Positions 48,178 to 59,179 of a DNA stretch of 64,000 nucleotides are shown here, in pieces. The stretch comes from Dermanyssus gallinae (lineage: Eukaryota > Arthropoda > Arachnida > Mesostigmata > Dermanyssidae): contig QVRM01005976.1 in NCBI GenBank assembly GCA_003439945.1, positions 310,001-374,000 on the forward strand. The letters run 5' to 3'. Both the position numbers and the translations under genes were made by a program. Position 1 is the stretch's first letter; each line of letters starts with the position of its first letter. The notes beneath the pieces were generated by a model that saw nothing but the letters and a program-made list of their open reading frames with translations, made no database searches and was not told the DNA's origin.

Positions 48178-48734
48178 GAAAATACGAATTAGTAGCGATC
48201 TTATCGTGAACTCATGAGCCCAGTAGTAGCAGCAGCAGTAAGCGGCCTTTGACGCCGATCACGCGTGATCTACAATGTCATCAAATCTCCAAGCCTACCT
48301 GTTATTTTGTAGAATCTTCCTTGCGCAGGTAGACGTCATTCTCATCTCGTAGAACGTGCAGCGACAACGTCACGAGTGTAATCGATCATTAATTTGAGCG
48401 TTTCTATTTAACCACTGACAGTACTCGTAATCATAGCAATTGTAATCGGTTTTCTCAGTGCTCCTGTTGCGATTGTTGTTGTTGTTATTATGGTGGATAG
48501 TCGTACTGACGGTGGATAACTGTGAGTATTAGCAGAAATTTGTTTCGGTAGTTGTTGTGGTAGTGAAGGGTAGGCTGTGACAAGGGTCATGTTTTGTGCA
48601 GCAATGTTACTACGTCTCAGACATGTGCTTTGCATTGGCTGCCATTCATCTTCTTGAGTTTGCCTTGATGGCGCAAACATGTGCTAAACTTAGGTGCTCT
48701 CTAAACGCTATAGCCTGGCAAATAAATACCGAGC

Positions 48735-48878
48735 AAGGTGGCTTAGTGGCAGAGCCATTGTCCTGCATTCGACAGGTCGTCGGTTCAATACCTGGATCGG
48801 CCACTCTTAAAATTGTTTCTCGTGGTTTCCAGTTTAGACAAGCTGAATGCCGAAGTGGAATATAATCGACCATGATCA
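48735..48878 (+). mobile_element. tRNA-derived SINE of a different family
   Basis: A-box TGGCTTAGTGGC (48739-48750) and B-box GGTTCAATACC (48782-48792) are spaced as in tRNA genes. They are followed by a tRNA-unrelated body, TCTCGTGGTTTCCAG...GAATGCC, that resembles a body shared by many arthropod SINEs. It is not a functional tRNA gene because the acceptor stem does not pair. It differs in sequence and strand from the SINE at 21-25 kb. Confidence 0.65.
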
Positions 48879-50199
48879 GGAATCACAGCGAGCACAGATG
48901 TCTCAATATAAAGAGATTGTGCAACTTATATTAAGAAGAAAACAGTCACACATAAGAGTACAAGCTTAGATACTAGTTTCGGCAAGCTAAAAAAAAAAAA
49001 AATTGTGTGCGGTGACCTTTGACCGTCCTCTATTTAAGTCAGGCGACTTACTATATGCATCAAGATTACATGTAATGAAGGAAAGAAATAAGACAGGAGA
49101 AAGAGGGGTAGTCACTGAAGTCAGCCGGTCTAGTGTTGGGCCACCTGTAAACGCGAGTTCTATAATTTTTGTTTGACATTTGTCATCTTCGTATAATAAA
49201 TGAGATAATTCTTCTCGCACTACAGCTACATCTAGGGTTCGTCTAAAACGGGCGCAAGAGAAATTCGCTAGGCTGTGAACGAAAATATCCTATAACGCGA
49301 TTGAAATTATAGATTACCTTTAAATTGAATTCTATTCTAACGAATTACTACCTTCAAGCTTGTGCGTGTGGAAGAAGAACGCACTTGTTGTCCATACACA
49401 TACAGTATGATTGGTGCGTGCATTCAATTGCGGGGCACGTGGCACACCTCTGCAGGCGGACCCGGCAGGTGCACACTTTGTAGTCCTCGTGAAAAGCGCC
49501 TTCGAACGTTCACACAGGTGGAGCCAATGTGTGCATCTGGTGTACATATACGTGGCGACTGTCACATGCAGGACCAGACCAATGGTGGTCCAATACATGA
49601 ATACGTGTAGAGGTAGTATATAGGCAATCTGTGACGTTATACGCTGCGGTGGCCAACCGGTGCAGTTTGTCAAACTCTTTCCCGTATCCTGGCCTTTGGG
49701 TTCATTATACGGGAACGACGTTCACAGCGCATATATACGAAATTGTGTGGTCAGCTCTTGTCTCTCTTCACGGGCGGCACGTGTCATATTAACACTGCAA
49801 TAAGAAAAAAAATAACAATAATAATTGTAAAATAGTTGTAAGGTGTGATTTTCTGCTAGACTTTCACTCGACGTCAGCAAATGGCGGCTACAAAGAAAGC
49901 CGCGTTTAGTCCCTCCCTCCCTACGGACAGCCAAAGACGGCATCTGCCAACAAAAAAGTGTGTTTTGCGTCTATGGCCCGTGATTTGCTGTACGCGTAAC
50001 GTGATGTCCTTTAAGAGCTAACCAACACCTATGCGAATGAGGCACCGTGTCCACAACAGTAGGTATAAAACATAACAGCAATACTAATAATCATTATAAC
50101 ATACAAATACCGTTGCCATATCGAAAACGACCACAACGACGTTAACAACAGGGAGAAAGTTGACAAACAAATTTCAGTAATCGATGAGATGTTATAATA
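48879..50199. other. No gene seen
   Basis: A13 at 48990-49002. Overlapping frames at 49332-49673 on both strands have no family resemblance. Confidence 0.5.
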
Positions 50200-50500
50200 T
50201 CAACATTAGCAACAGCAGCCGCAGCAGCAGTAACAACAACAACAACAACAACCGTAGCTGTAACGACAGGAATATAATAGTGATTGCAATAGCAGATCCA
50301 GCAACAATTACGACAACAACAATAAAAGTCAAAGATAATAAAAAAACACCAACACCAACAACATAAACAGAACACCAACAACGGCAGCAACAACATAAAC
50401 AGAACACCAACAACAGCAGCAACAACATAAACAGAACACCAACAACAGCAACAACAACAATAACAAAAACGACGACATTAACAACAAAAGTTAAATACAA
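50200..50500 (+). repeat. (CAA/CAG)n tract
   Basis: Low-complexity AC-rich tract containing the 32-bp minisatellite; no gene. Confidence 0.8.
50351..50460 (+). repeat. 32-bp minisatellite, 3 copies
   Basis: ATAAACAGAACACCAACAAC recurs at 50363, 50395 and 50427, embedded in a wider CAA/CAG tract (50200-50500). Confidence 0.85.
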
Positions 50501-50847
50501 CGAATACACGACGAAATCGACTGACAGTGGTCGTGGCGACGAGGCTCGCTATTGCTGCTGGCAACATTCAGGCAGCTGCGGCAGCAGCCGCCAATTTCTG
50601 TCAGGTTTCCATTTTGTTTGTCTGTTTGCCTGCCTGCCGACGAAATGATTAACGCCCGCTGCCCTGCCCGCTGGGTGTTGTACTATATAGTCTGTTCGAG
50701 CTGCGGCAAAGGTGGTGTCCCGCAAACGCGAGGCTGGCTTCCCTATATGCCTACGAAAATGGCACCGTACGCTGCCGTGCGAGCGCCGCGCCGGGCCACG
50801 CCACCTTAGCTTAGCACTAGCATCATGGTGACGGTGGTCGTCGTGGT

Positions 50848-50914
50848 TGTTGTTGTCGTCGTCGTCGTCGTCGTCGTCGTGGTTGTTGTTGTCGTCGTCG
50901 TCGTCGTCGTCGAT
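50848..50914 (+). repeat. (GTT)n(GTC)n compound array, duplicated
   Basis: The block GGTTGTTGTTGTC(GTC)n occurs twice in tandem, with eight and six GTC repeats. Confidence 0.8.
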
Positions 50915-51163
50915 GGAAGAGGAGAACGAAAATAATTACATTATTTCCACGATTGGTCTCGTTGTAGAGCTGACTGCTGGTGACGATGTTTTGGCTATTG
51001 TTGTCGTTGGTCTTTGGTAATAGCTAATTCGTTTAATTGAAGCACTGGCTGGCGGCTGCTGGCTGAGGCAACTGTTTGTTGTCTTTTGCCAGGCGGCCTG
51101 TTACACCTGCCCAGCTTCGATATCGGCCGCCGTCGACCGTGGACGCTGTCGTTGGTGTCTGCT

Positions 51164-51180
51164 AGATTATTATTATTATT

Positions 51181-51255
<75 letters not shown>

Positions 51256-51268
51256 ATTATTATTATTA
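51164..51268 (+). repeat. (ATT)n(GTT)24(ATT)n array
   Basis: A perfect GTT core at 51184-51255 is flanked by ATT repeats on both sides, giving a symmetrical composite. Confidence 0.9.
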
Positions 51269-51436
51269 ATTTTATTATTAATAATAAAATTCTACTCTAT
51301 TATGGCGACTACAACTCTACTATTACTAATAGCACGATTACTATCACACACGGCTCCTGTCAGATTCGACGGGACAAATTACCGTTGATGTCAATTGTGG
51401 CCGTTTCCTAGCTGCGCCGGTGGCAGCACAAGTAGC

Positions 51437-51690
51437 AGCAGCAGCAACAACAACAACAGCAGTATCGCCGACATCAACCATAATCATGACAACGACATTA
51501 GGAACAACAACGACATCATCAACAACAACAACAACAACAACAACAGCGACAGCAACAACAGAAGCCGCAGCAACGCAAACAGAAGTAACAGCATAAACAA
51601 CAACAACAACAACAATAGAAACAACAACGACATCAAGAACAACAACTACAGCAGCAGCAACAACAACAACAATAACATCATCAAAAACAA
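51437..51690 (+). repeat. (CAA/CAG)n tract
   Basis: An opa-like tract in the complementary orientation to the GTT arrays at 51184 and 52158. The three blocks can pair with one another in single-stranded DNA or RNA. Confidence 0.8.
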
Positions 51691-52157
51691 TAATGACATC
51701 ATTGATGACGACCAAAAAAAGATGAAAACAAGGAGCCCGACCACGTCGCGGCGCTCTTCTCAAACTCATTGGTTGATGCTAATTTCTCGTTTTCAGCATT
51801 GGTTCAGCTATTGCTAAAAACAGAGACGGTGGACGCGCGCTGCGCCTCCACTACCACCACCATCACTACTATCAACAGTGGTAACTCCACCACCACCACC
51901 ACGCGACAACTTACTTAGTCAATTTCGCTCTTGGTCTCTGGATTGATCGTTAGTCATTTAAGCCGTCTATCCGTTCATCTGCCTGTCTGTCTGTCTGTCT
52001 GTCAGCCTGTCTATTATCCATTAGTCTGTCTATACATCTCTTCGTTTTTTCGATTTGTCGTTTGCCGATGTTGTGCTCTCGTGACAGTTTTTTTTTTCTG
52101 TCACTTCTCCGAGGCCGCCATCAGTTTCACCACGAGTCATCAGGTCATTGTCGCCCC

Positions 52158-52330
52158 CGCTGTTGTTGTTGTTGTTGTTGTTGCTGTTGTTGTTGCTGTT
52201 GTTGTTGCTATTGTTGTTGTCGTTGCTATTGCTGTTGTTGCTATTGTTGTTGTCGTTGCTATTGCTGTTGTTGTTTTCGTTGTCTTTGTTTGTTATTGCT
52301 GTTATTGTTATTGTTGTTGTCGTCGAAGTC
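52158..52330 (+). repeat. (GTT/GCT)n tract
   Basis: Includes an internal duplication of a CTATTGTTGTTGTCGTTG segment near 52209 and 52240. Poly-Val, poly-Cys and poly-Leu frames derive from it. Confidence 0.8.
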
Positions 52331-53089
52331 ATAGTCATTCATACCCGCATTAACCTGCAAATCCAGTTATTTGCTCATGCGATCGATCGACAATGACAAA
52401 GCTTCCTTTGATCAAAATCAACCGTTCACTTGCTTCTCTGTAATGACACTAGCATGCAACCACGACCACAACAACAACAACAACACTTTTCCTTTACATG
52501 TGCACTTGTGTATGTGTGCATGATTAATCATTGAGCCTAGCCCTTTTAAGCTTGCCTGGACAATGAGGATGAGGACGACAATGGGTCACCGATATGACAC
52601 AAAAACCACCGCGGCCCCGCTAAGGTCGAGCGGCCTAGGCCGATCCTTTCCGGACTTATTGTATTTTATACCTTGTATAGTGGTTACAGCAGCTAAGCTA
52701 CTTGTGGACGAATATCCGGAAGCAGTCACCGCTGTGGCAACGGATATGCTCCACCTGGCCTCGTGCGCCCTGCCGAATCAAAGATCGCAGGCCTTAGTCT
52801 TTTTTTTCCGAAGGGCCCAACCTTCTAACGGCGTTTGCTCGGTTTTCTGACTAAAGGTCTTGAGTGGAGACATGCCTTCGAGACTTTACGGGAGGAGATT
52901 GGCCTCCCATTCTTGATTATTTCTACATCTACTGTATTAGGCACATGATGATCGTAATAATATAAACAAAGATAATTCAGTTCAACTGCAGCATTGACTT
53001 CTTTGAAATGCGACTGAATTCGTTGTATGCTCGCGTTTCAAAAACTCAGTTTTGTTTTTCTGAATGATGAGCGGTGTATTGTCTATCAG
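52331..53089. other. No gene identified
   Basis: A 95-codon frame at 52563-52850 has ordinary composition but no recognisable domain. It could be further LINE debris. Confidence 0.45.
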
Positions 53090-53575
53090 GTAAACAATAC
53101 CTGTTTACACTTGGCTAACACTTGTTCTCTATGCAGGACAAGTGTAAGCCAAGCAGTCTTTTGAGAAAGGTCGACTTGATGCGGTCGAGTTTTTTCATGT
53201 GCCTGTGTGACATCAGCTGCAGCCAGGTAGTCTACATGCCGTGGGCTATTGGTGCCCACTTAAGACGAAATAGACCAAGCGTTACTTTAGAGAGTGTAGT
53301 TATGGCTTTTGTATGTCAACAGCCGCAGCTAGAGCGCTCTTCGCCTTATCGGTAAAGTATTCCGTGAAAGAGCAGCCATTGAATGGAATTACGATTCCAA
53401 TATATTTTTTTGACGCATTTGAAGTCCCTTGAGCACAACAGGGCGGCGTCCGTTAGCTGTAATATGTCCTCCTTGCGAAACCTCATAGCTCTCACTTATT
53501 ACCAGTCTAAGCTCACAAGAATAGGCAGAGAGCCTATCCAGCAACTGCTGCACTTGAAATCTTGATGTACCGTAT
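53090..53575 (-). pseudogene. LINE RT palm/thumb fragment
   Basis: In minus orientation VQQLLDRLSAY...ELRLVIS (53554-53500) is the region just after the RT catalytic box. KAITTLSKVTLGLFRLKW and LDRIKSTFLKRLLGL (53190-53145) follow in a shifted frame, as in LINE thumb domains. Several stops are present. An inverted-repeat hairpin at 53567-53641 abuts its 5' side. Confidence 0.65.
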
Positions 53576-53641
53576 ATCATAACATTGTTTGTTGTTATGT
53601 GTGTTGTGTATAACAACACTGTCTGTTGTTATATACGGTAC
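53567..53641. repeat. 75-nt inverted repeat with inner stem
   Basis: GTACCGTATAT (53567-53577) pairs with ATATACGGTAC (53631-53641), the pairing continuing after a 3-nt bulge as AACA/TGTT. An inner stem GTTGTTAT/ATAACAAC (53591-53598/53610-53617) caps it. It sits exactly at the 5' break of a minus-strand LINE fragment, so it may be a small palindromic insertion. Confidence 0.55.
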
Positions 53642-53769
53642 AGAACATCAACGTTTATACCGTTTATTTTAAGCCCTCGAGTACGAAGCTGCAGGAAGCA
53701 GCAGTAGAGCGGCCTGCGCGGAATCAATATTGTGCATTCGAGATTATCCCACGTTGGGGCCTCCCGTAG

Positions 53770-54054
53770 ATGTGCTGTGACTGCTCACCGTCTGAGATGT
53801 GTGCCAAGGGTCTGAGCGGAAGCACGCTCAACCAAATGGGGGTAAAATCATCATCCATGTGCGAGCAGTGTAACAAATATGATGACGTTATACACATCCT
53901 CACGAAATGCAGGAAATACGAAATGGAAAGAGCACAATGGATTAAGGCCGTCACTAAGCTTGGCGACGACGGAAACATGTTATCAGCCCGAATGGCTGAC
54001 AGCAGACTTGCCAATCTGGTGAAATTTGTCAATTCTAGTGATCTAGTGATGTAA
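53770..54054 (+). pseudogene. LINE C-terminal zinc-knuckle fragment
   Basis: The open frame carries LSGSTLNQMG, then C-x2-C (MCEQCNK), DDVIHIL and TKCRKYEMER, matching the C-x2-C-x7/8-H-x4-C knuckle after the RT of R1/Jockey/I-type LINEs, with the usual downstream W residue. It starts right after a stop and ends at a TAA, so it is the 3' end of an element. It lies between two minus-strand LINE fragments, which suggests nesting. Confidence 0.65.
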
Positions 54055-54349
54055 GTTAGCATGGGACAAGTGATGTAATTATCAGCGAAATATGTACAAG
54101 TTGCGAGCATATCGGATGTTAAAACGTCTGAAGCGTAAAATGTACACCTGGGTAGTGGTTCTCTGATGTGAGGCTCTCCAGATTATATATGTAATCAACA
54201 AACATCTATTTAGAAAAAATTACCCCACGTGATTCCAAAAATGACGTCACTTGCGTCGTTAAAATTGATGATAAGAAGCTTGTAGCAGCTACTTTTTTAG
54301 CCATTCATCTCCAAGAGGACGGAAATGGGGTTCACATTTGCCTTTCGGT

Positions 54350-54720
54350 ATTACTGAAAGAAAAGCCTTACTTATTTTTGTTGACCCGTATCAATACGAC
54401 AGGATACGGGCACTACTGAGGCACGCGTTGAACAGGCTATCCCAGCAAGACGCAGGCACCGATGCCTCTTTTAGAAGCTCATTATGAATGTGGTCCGGAC
54501 CACAGGCTTGTTGCACCACAGGCGGTGTATCGCTTCTAGCACCTCTCTCGTGGTGAATTCAGCCCTTGTGATCCCTCGCATGACTGTGGTTGTGTCTGAC
54601 GCCATACGTTGTGAAATCTGCACTTATTTGACTCCCCATATGGAATTTGAAAAGAGCGCTCGACAATGAGCGCCATCCATCCAGTGCAATCGGAGGACGA
54701 GCTCTTCCGCGAACCTTCAC
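54350..54720 (-). pseudogene. LINE RT amino-terminal fragment
   Basis: Minus-strand frames encode ITRAEFTTREVLEAIHRL, then after a frame change GPDHIHNELLKEA (54501-54463) followed by SLFNACL. This is the conserved linker and first RT motif of non-LTR elements (xGPDGIxNELLK..LFNxCL). It is probably the 5' portion of the same decayed element whose thumb lies at 53090-53575. Confidence 0.65.
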
Positions 54721-54841
54721 CTAGAAAAACACAATCTCTTTTCCTTGCCGTTTCGCCCTATGTCTTACCGTCTTCATATCCGACTACCTACCTGGCCGGA
54801 TAATCCAGTTCCAAGAAACGAATTTCAATAAAATTGCAGAG

Positions 54842-55560
54842 GTGCCACAAGGCTTCATACGTGTCTCTTTGCTATGAAGCGTAGTATGTGATGAAGTTCT
54901 ACGGCTGGGGAACTTTCCAACCATCTTACCCAAGCTTAAGATCTCGCTTTCAACATCCAGGCTGAGAGCACCGGAGCTGCTGGCTAGGCGTGCGAACACG
55001 GCAATCTCCCATGTCCCGCACTGGATGTAGAAAGCAGGGCTTACCTTAGTACCCGCAATGAGCGGGAAAATTATTCTGGTGAGCCGGAGAAACAACCCCG
55101 CTCTTCACCTGTGTCTCATTGCCGAAAAGATCAACATCGCTAACACGGCAAAGTATTCCGTGACCAGGATCTCCGAGGCACCTTCCACATGCGCTAAGCG
55201 ATGTAGAAAGTCCTTAAAATTGCCAACGACTTTGCGGCCTCATACTTAATACATGTGTGCCCCGGTACTCTAAACTGCATCGTCATGTCCTTAGGTGATT
55301 CAGTCACCCTCTGCAACACTCCGGCCTGGCCCTCTGATACTCTAACAACGGCAGCGAGCCAAAATCCCCTACGCCGGGCTCAACGGGGCGGAGCCTCTAA
55401 GGTGATCTTGGCTCACCGGACGGTAAGCACAGCCGCGGCGCTTCCACTTGCTAGAACGAGGTCTCTGGGATCTGTAGGCGGCATAGCCCTACCCTCTGTT
55501 GGAAGTACATCCGTGCAACTAAAAAATAAGAAGAGTGACAGTGTTACATCTTCCTATTGA
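54842..55560 (+). pseudogene. Decayed R1-clade LINE reverse transcriptase
   Basis: The frame starting VPQG (54842) continues through CDEVLRL, LARRANTAI, KAGLTLVP, GKIILVSRRNN, ANTAKY and RKSLK. After a frameshift near 55245 it carries on through GTLNCIVMS, NTPAWPSDT and ILAHRTVSTAAAL. The order matches R1-type RT (VPQGS..P, YDEVLRL, AGLTLAPEK, VLVSRR, AKYLGV, VLYGAPVW, AYRTVS). There are stops at about 54875 and 55031, and the YADD box is not recognisable. It is a pseudogene of a retrotransposon, with an intact 5' region missing. Confidence 0.75.
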
Positions 55561-55895
55561 AGGAGGAGTGAGGCGGCCTGAAAGAGGGTGTTCTAGGCGC
55601 CGGTCACGGGGACCTTCAGTGCTGCCTGTTCAGGGTCAGAAGGCTCCCAGCGCCGCATTCGTGCACAGCGACAATGGATTTAAGGACACCCGACACACCG
55701 AGAATATGGTAAAAGCCATTATACAATTAATGTAGCAGGCAGTTTATGTTTAATTGCCCCAATTGAGCAGTGAATCTTCGTAGTATTAACGCTGGTTATA
55801 TGACGTGATCGTCGAGTGGTCCGTTGAACTTATTCTTATGCGGTAATAACGTCAGTAGCAGGCAAGGTGCCATTGTATATATATATATATATATA

Positions 55896-56915
55896 GAGGG
55901 TCTCCTATAACCGTATGTACTTATTTCAAGTAGATCGAGAAGTTGACAGTAATGTTTGATAAAACTCGGCAAGAAAATATGTTTGTCTAATGGAAGGAAG
56001 CGGCGGAACCGTCTTGTTTAGGAGTAAGGTTAAAATTTATAAAATAACGTGTTCTGCAATTTTTTCCTACATAGTTGTGCATACGCAAGCTAGCGAAAGG
56101 GGAATAGCCGGATAAAGGAAAGTCATTAAAAAATCGATATGTTGTTATGTCTTACGTTGAAACTCGCAATTCGCGTGTATAACTATAGAAATGATTTTGC
56201 CTTTACGACAAAAAATTGCGCCTAAAAGACTCAGGCAATAGCAAATTGAATGTCCATTATTTTTCTGCGAATGTGATGGTGCTGCTTTACGTAGTTACCG
56301 AGTCACTAAGCTTTTTTGACAGCCATGGTTGTTACGCTTTAGGGTGAAGCTTTTACGTTCAGAGCCGTGAAATTTTGCCAATACGTTTGTGCTACCTCCT
56401 TCCATCATGAAAAAATATTTTTTGCTGAGTTCTACCAAACCTCAATTTATGCACCTAACATTCTCATATGCCTTATGCAAGCATGCAGGTCTTCGCTTTG
56501 GATATGGCTATCGAAAATGCTTAGTAACTTGGCAACTACTTAGCGCATCACTCTGGTATGAAAATGATGAGCATTACATTTGCTATTTACACGGTTTTCA
56601 AATTAAATTTGCCTGAAGGTCGTCTTTTAAGCGTGTTTTTGTCGTAATGTCAATAGTTTACAGTTCTGTAATCCAGAATTTTCCACCGAACACACCGGTA
56701 TGATTGGTTCCTTTGTACGTTGGCTGGTTCCACCGCAAACGTAGAGATTGCACAACTAAGTAGGAGAAAAAGGCAGAAAAACGTTCATAAATATGTTATA
56801 AATATCATCTTAACCCCTAAACAAGACATTTTAGTTAACTTCTTCCATTGAGAAAAAAAATCTTGCCAAGTTCTACCAAACCTTAAAATAAGTACATGGT
56901 TATGGAAGATCCTGG
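55896..56915. mobile_element. MITE-like element with ~200-bp imperfect terminal inverted repeats
   Basis: The left arm (55896-56100) aligns with the reverse complement of the right arm (56700-56915). Shared blocks in order are TGTACTTATTT, AACTYGGCAAG, ATGGAAG, GTCTTGTTTAGG, ATTTATAA and TAGTTGTGCA. Both outer ends meet short (TA)n arrays (55875-55895 and 56915-56937). An extra, directly oriented end-like copy lies inside at 56388-56465. No transposase is seen. Confidence 0.65.
56388..56465 (+). repeat. Internal copy of the MITE right-end block
   Basis: CTTCCATCATGAAAAAATAT and GAGTTCTACCAAACCT match the right-end sequence at 56842-56890 in the same orientation, so the surrounding element is composite or contains a nested relative. 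Confidence 0.6.
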
Positions 56916-57284
56916 TATATATATATATATATATATTTCCGCGGTACAGCTTACTTAGATTGTTGCTTCGCAGTGCAAAATAAGTGATACTATTTTAGGA
57001 TATTATGTTTTCGTTGTAGGATGTACGACAACGCTTTGCAACAGAGTTAATCTGGAGACTCTCCAATTACTGGATTACTGAGTTCCTCCTGGGATCCTCT
57101 TGTTTTTAAACAAAAACTTCAAGGCTAATCGTACCTGTGCGTCGAAAAGTATATATAATCTTGATTCAATAAGTTTTTTTTGTAGTACGAATGATTTACT
57201 TTAGGAAGCTTTCTCTATATAACTCGAGAAACGATAGTTCATTTAGAGCAAGTCCTGATTTCAAGTTTATTTCAAAGCAGAATG

Positions 57285-57445
57285 CAGAAGAACCAAACGC
57301 TCCGATTTTAGGTCGCTGGAGCAGGTGTTCACAATGTACACCAAACAAAAGATTAAAATGCATTACTTGTTTAGCCAGCAACCGCTATGTCTACGCTGCA
57401 GTCAAGAATTGTTGCCGTGTCCTTATTCAAAGTACGTTATGCCTT
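57285..57445 (+). pseudogene. Possible piggyBac-type cysteine-rich tail
   Basis: GRWSRCSQCTPNKRLKCITC gives C-x2-C-x7-C-x2-C, and after a one-base frame change PLCLR...LLPC follows, similar to the terminal Cys-rich domain of piggyBac transposases. No DDD catalytic core was found upstream and no TTAA-flanked ends were identified. A chance cysteine pattern remains possible. Confidence 0.3.
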
Positions 57446-58424
57446 CAAATCGGGCAGTGAAAAATATAATTTCTCACGTTAACAAAAACATCGTCGTCAC
57501 ATTAAGATTTATAAAAGACGCAATGGCAATACAGTAGCAAACCATAAGTTAAAACAATAAAACCAACAGAACAACAATGAACAATAACTGTCTTAACAAT
57601 AGCGCAAGGTACACTAACACAACATATGAGCTCACTACTTCAAACTTGAATACGACTGTGTGCTAACAAAACGCCACTATGTATATACTACGAACATAGA
57701 AATACTGAAACAATGAATGCTTTATTTATTCGCCTTGTTCCTTGTCTCGCACTGCTCAGGCAAGGGGACGATTTATAAAGCGTGGTAACGTCCAGTTATC
57801 ATTCTGTGTGTTGTATACTTACTATTGGTGAAACGCCACCTGACCGCTACGCCAGTACATCCCATGCGTTCGCGACACGTGTGTTTAGTCATACGAAACA
57901 AATCAGCACTGTGTATTCCAAGGCCTTCCTTGGAGAACGTTTACTCTATCTCTTAATCTCTTCGTTGACCTATGCACCTAGTTTGTGCTCTGCTCTGCGA
58001 GCACCGACTCTCGTGGAACTGGTTGACTATATATAGCCGATATACACAGAAATTACGGCCGATATCGAGAAAACGGCAAAACGTGATTGGGTAGGACGGC
58101 GGAAACAAACCTAACTTCGGTCGGGCAACGACAACATAGCAAACGTTGAATAAAGCATACATTTGAGAGAGTCCCGTGTTCTTCCGTTCTCTTCCGATTT
58201 CGAAGAACAAAAAGGTCGTTTAGATCTAAATCGGCAAACATAAGTAGTGGTTGGCTGTCCGCCCGCGAAGACACTGCCGGACATTGTTAGAGCGATTAGA
58301 TACGCAGCTCCGCAGCATCCTCCCGGCCCATGAGGCGTCGAAGCGCTTCCATACGATCAAGCTAAGACACACCAAACGCTTGTCGCATACTCCATTGCAT
58401 TACAAGCTCCGGCGATCGTCGAAT

Positions 58425-58615
58425 CGCAGCAACGACATTAATAACAAGAAAACGACAGCGGCAAAAACATCATCAACAACAGCAGCAGCAACAACAGCAG
58501 CAGCGATAACTAGTGCAACAGCAACAACAACAACAGTAATGACAAAAGCAACAACTACAACTACAACAACAACAACAACAACAACAACAGCAGCAAATAC
58601 AACAACAACAAACAT
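58425..58615 (+). repeat. (ACA)n tract
   Basis: Gives Thr-rich and Val-rich frames on opposite strands; not coding by any other sign. Confidence 0.8.
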
Positions 58616-59072
58616 CACCATCCGCACCGTTAAAGTGCTGTTGCTTAGGGTGCTGGGTCGTGGAGCTCGCTAACCGGCCGGTTCCGGCGCTTTACCGTGC
58701 AGGTATGGCGGGATGGCGATCTCTGGCAGCGACGCATCAATCCCTAGGCACGAGAGGCTGAAGATAAGGGGGCTGCTGTGCTGTTGTCGCCGCTGCTGCT
58801 GCTGACGGAGTGCATCTGACCGCCATAAAACGCCAATTAAATTGCGGTCTAGGCGATCGTCCCAGTACCCAAGGCTGTCCGCATTAAATGCAGTCGCACT
58901 CACTGTTCGACCTGTCGTCATCGTTGTCGTCGTTGTTATTATTGTTGTTGTTGTTGTTGTTGTTGTAGTACTAGTATTAGTCGAAGTGGTGGTGGTCGTC
59001 TTTCTGCTTGTTTTCGTTATCTTCTTTCTACTTTGTTCCATTCGTCGTGTCTGTGTGTCGTTCATACCTTGC

Positions 59073-59080
59073 TATATATA

Positions 59081-59169
<89 letters not shown>

Positions 59170-59179
59170 GTATATATAT
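59073..59179. repeat. (TA)n, longest array in the window (about 107 bp)
   Basis: Almost uninterrupted TA with TTT changes near 59084 and 59163. The assembled length of such arrays is unreliable. Confidence 0.95.

Larger units (their letters stand above)
46746..48734. other. No gene seen
   Basis: 46750-47600 is unique-looking without recognisable exons. 47655-47785 is a GTT/GCT tract giving poly-Thr/Asn frames. Confidence 0.5.

Noticed and set aside
50351..50460. CRISPR-like array of regularly spaced repeats (also 6434-6605 and 22659-22826)
   Set aside because: The units are contiguous minisatellites without unique spacers, in clearly eukaryotic DNA with no cas genes.
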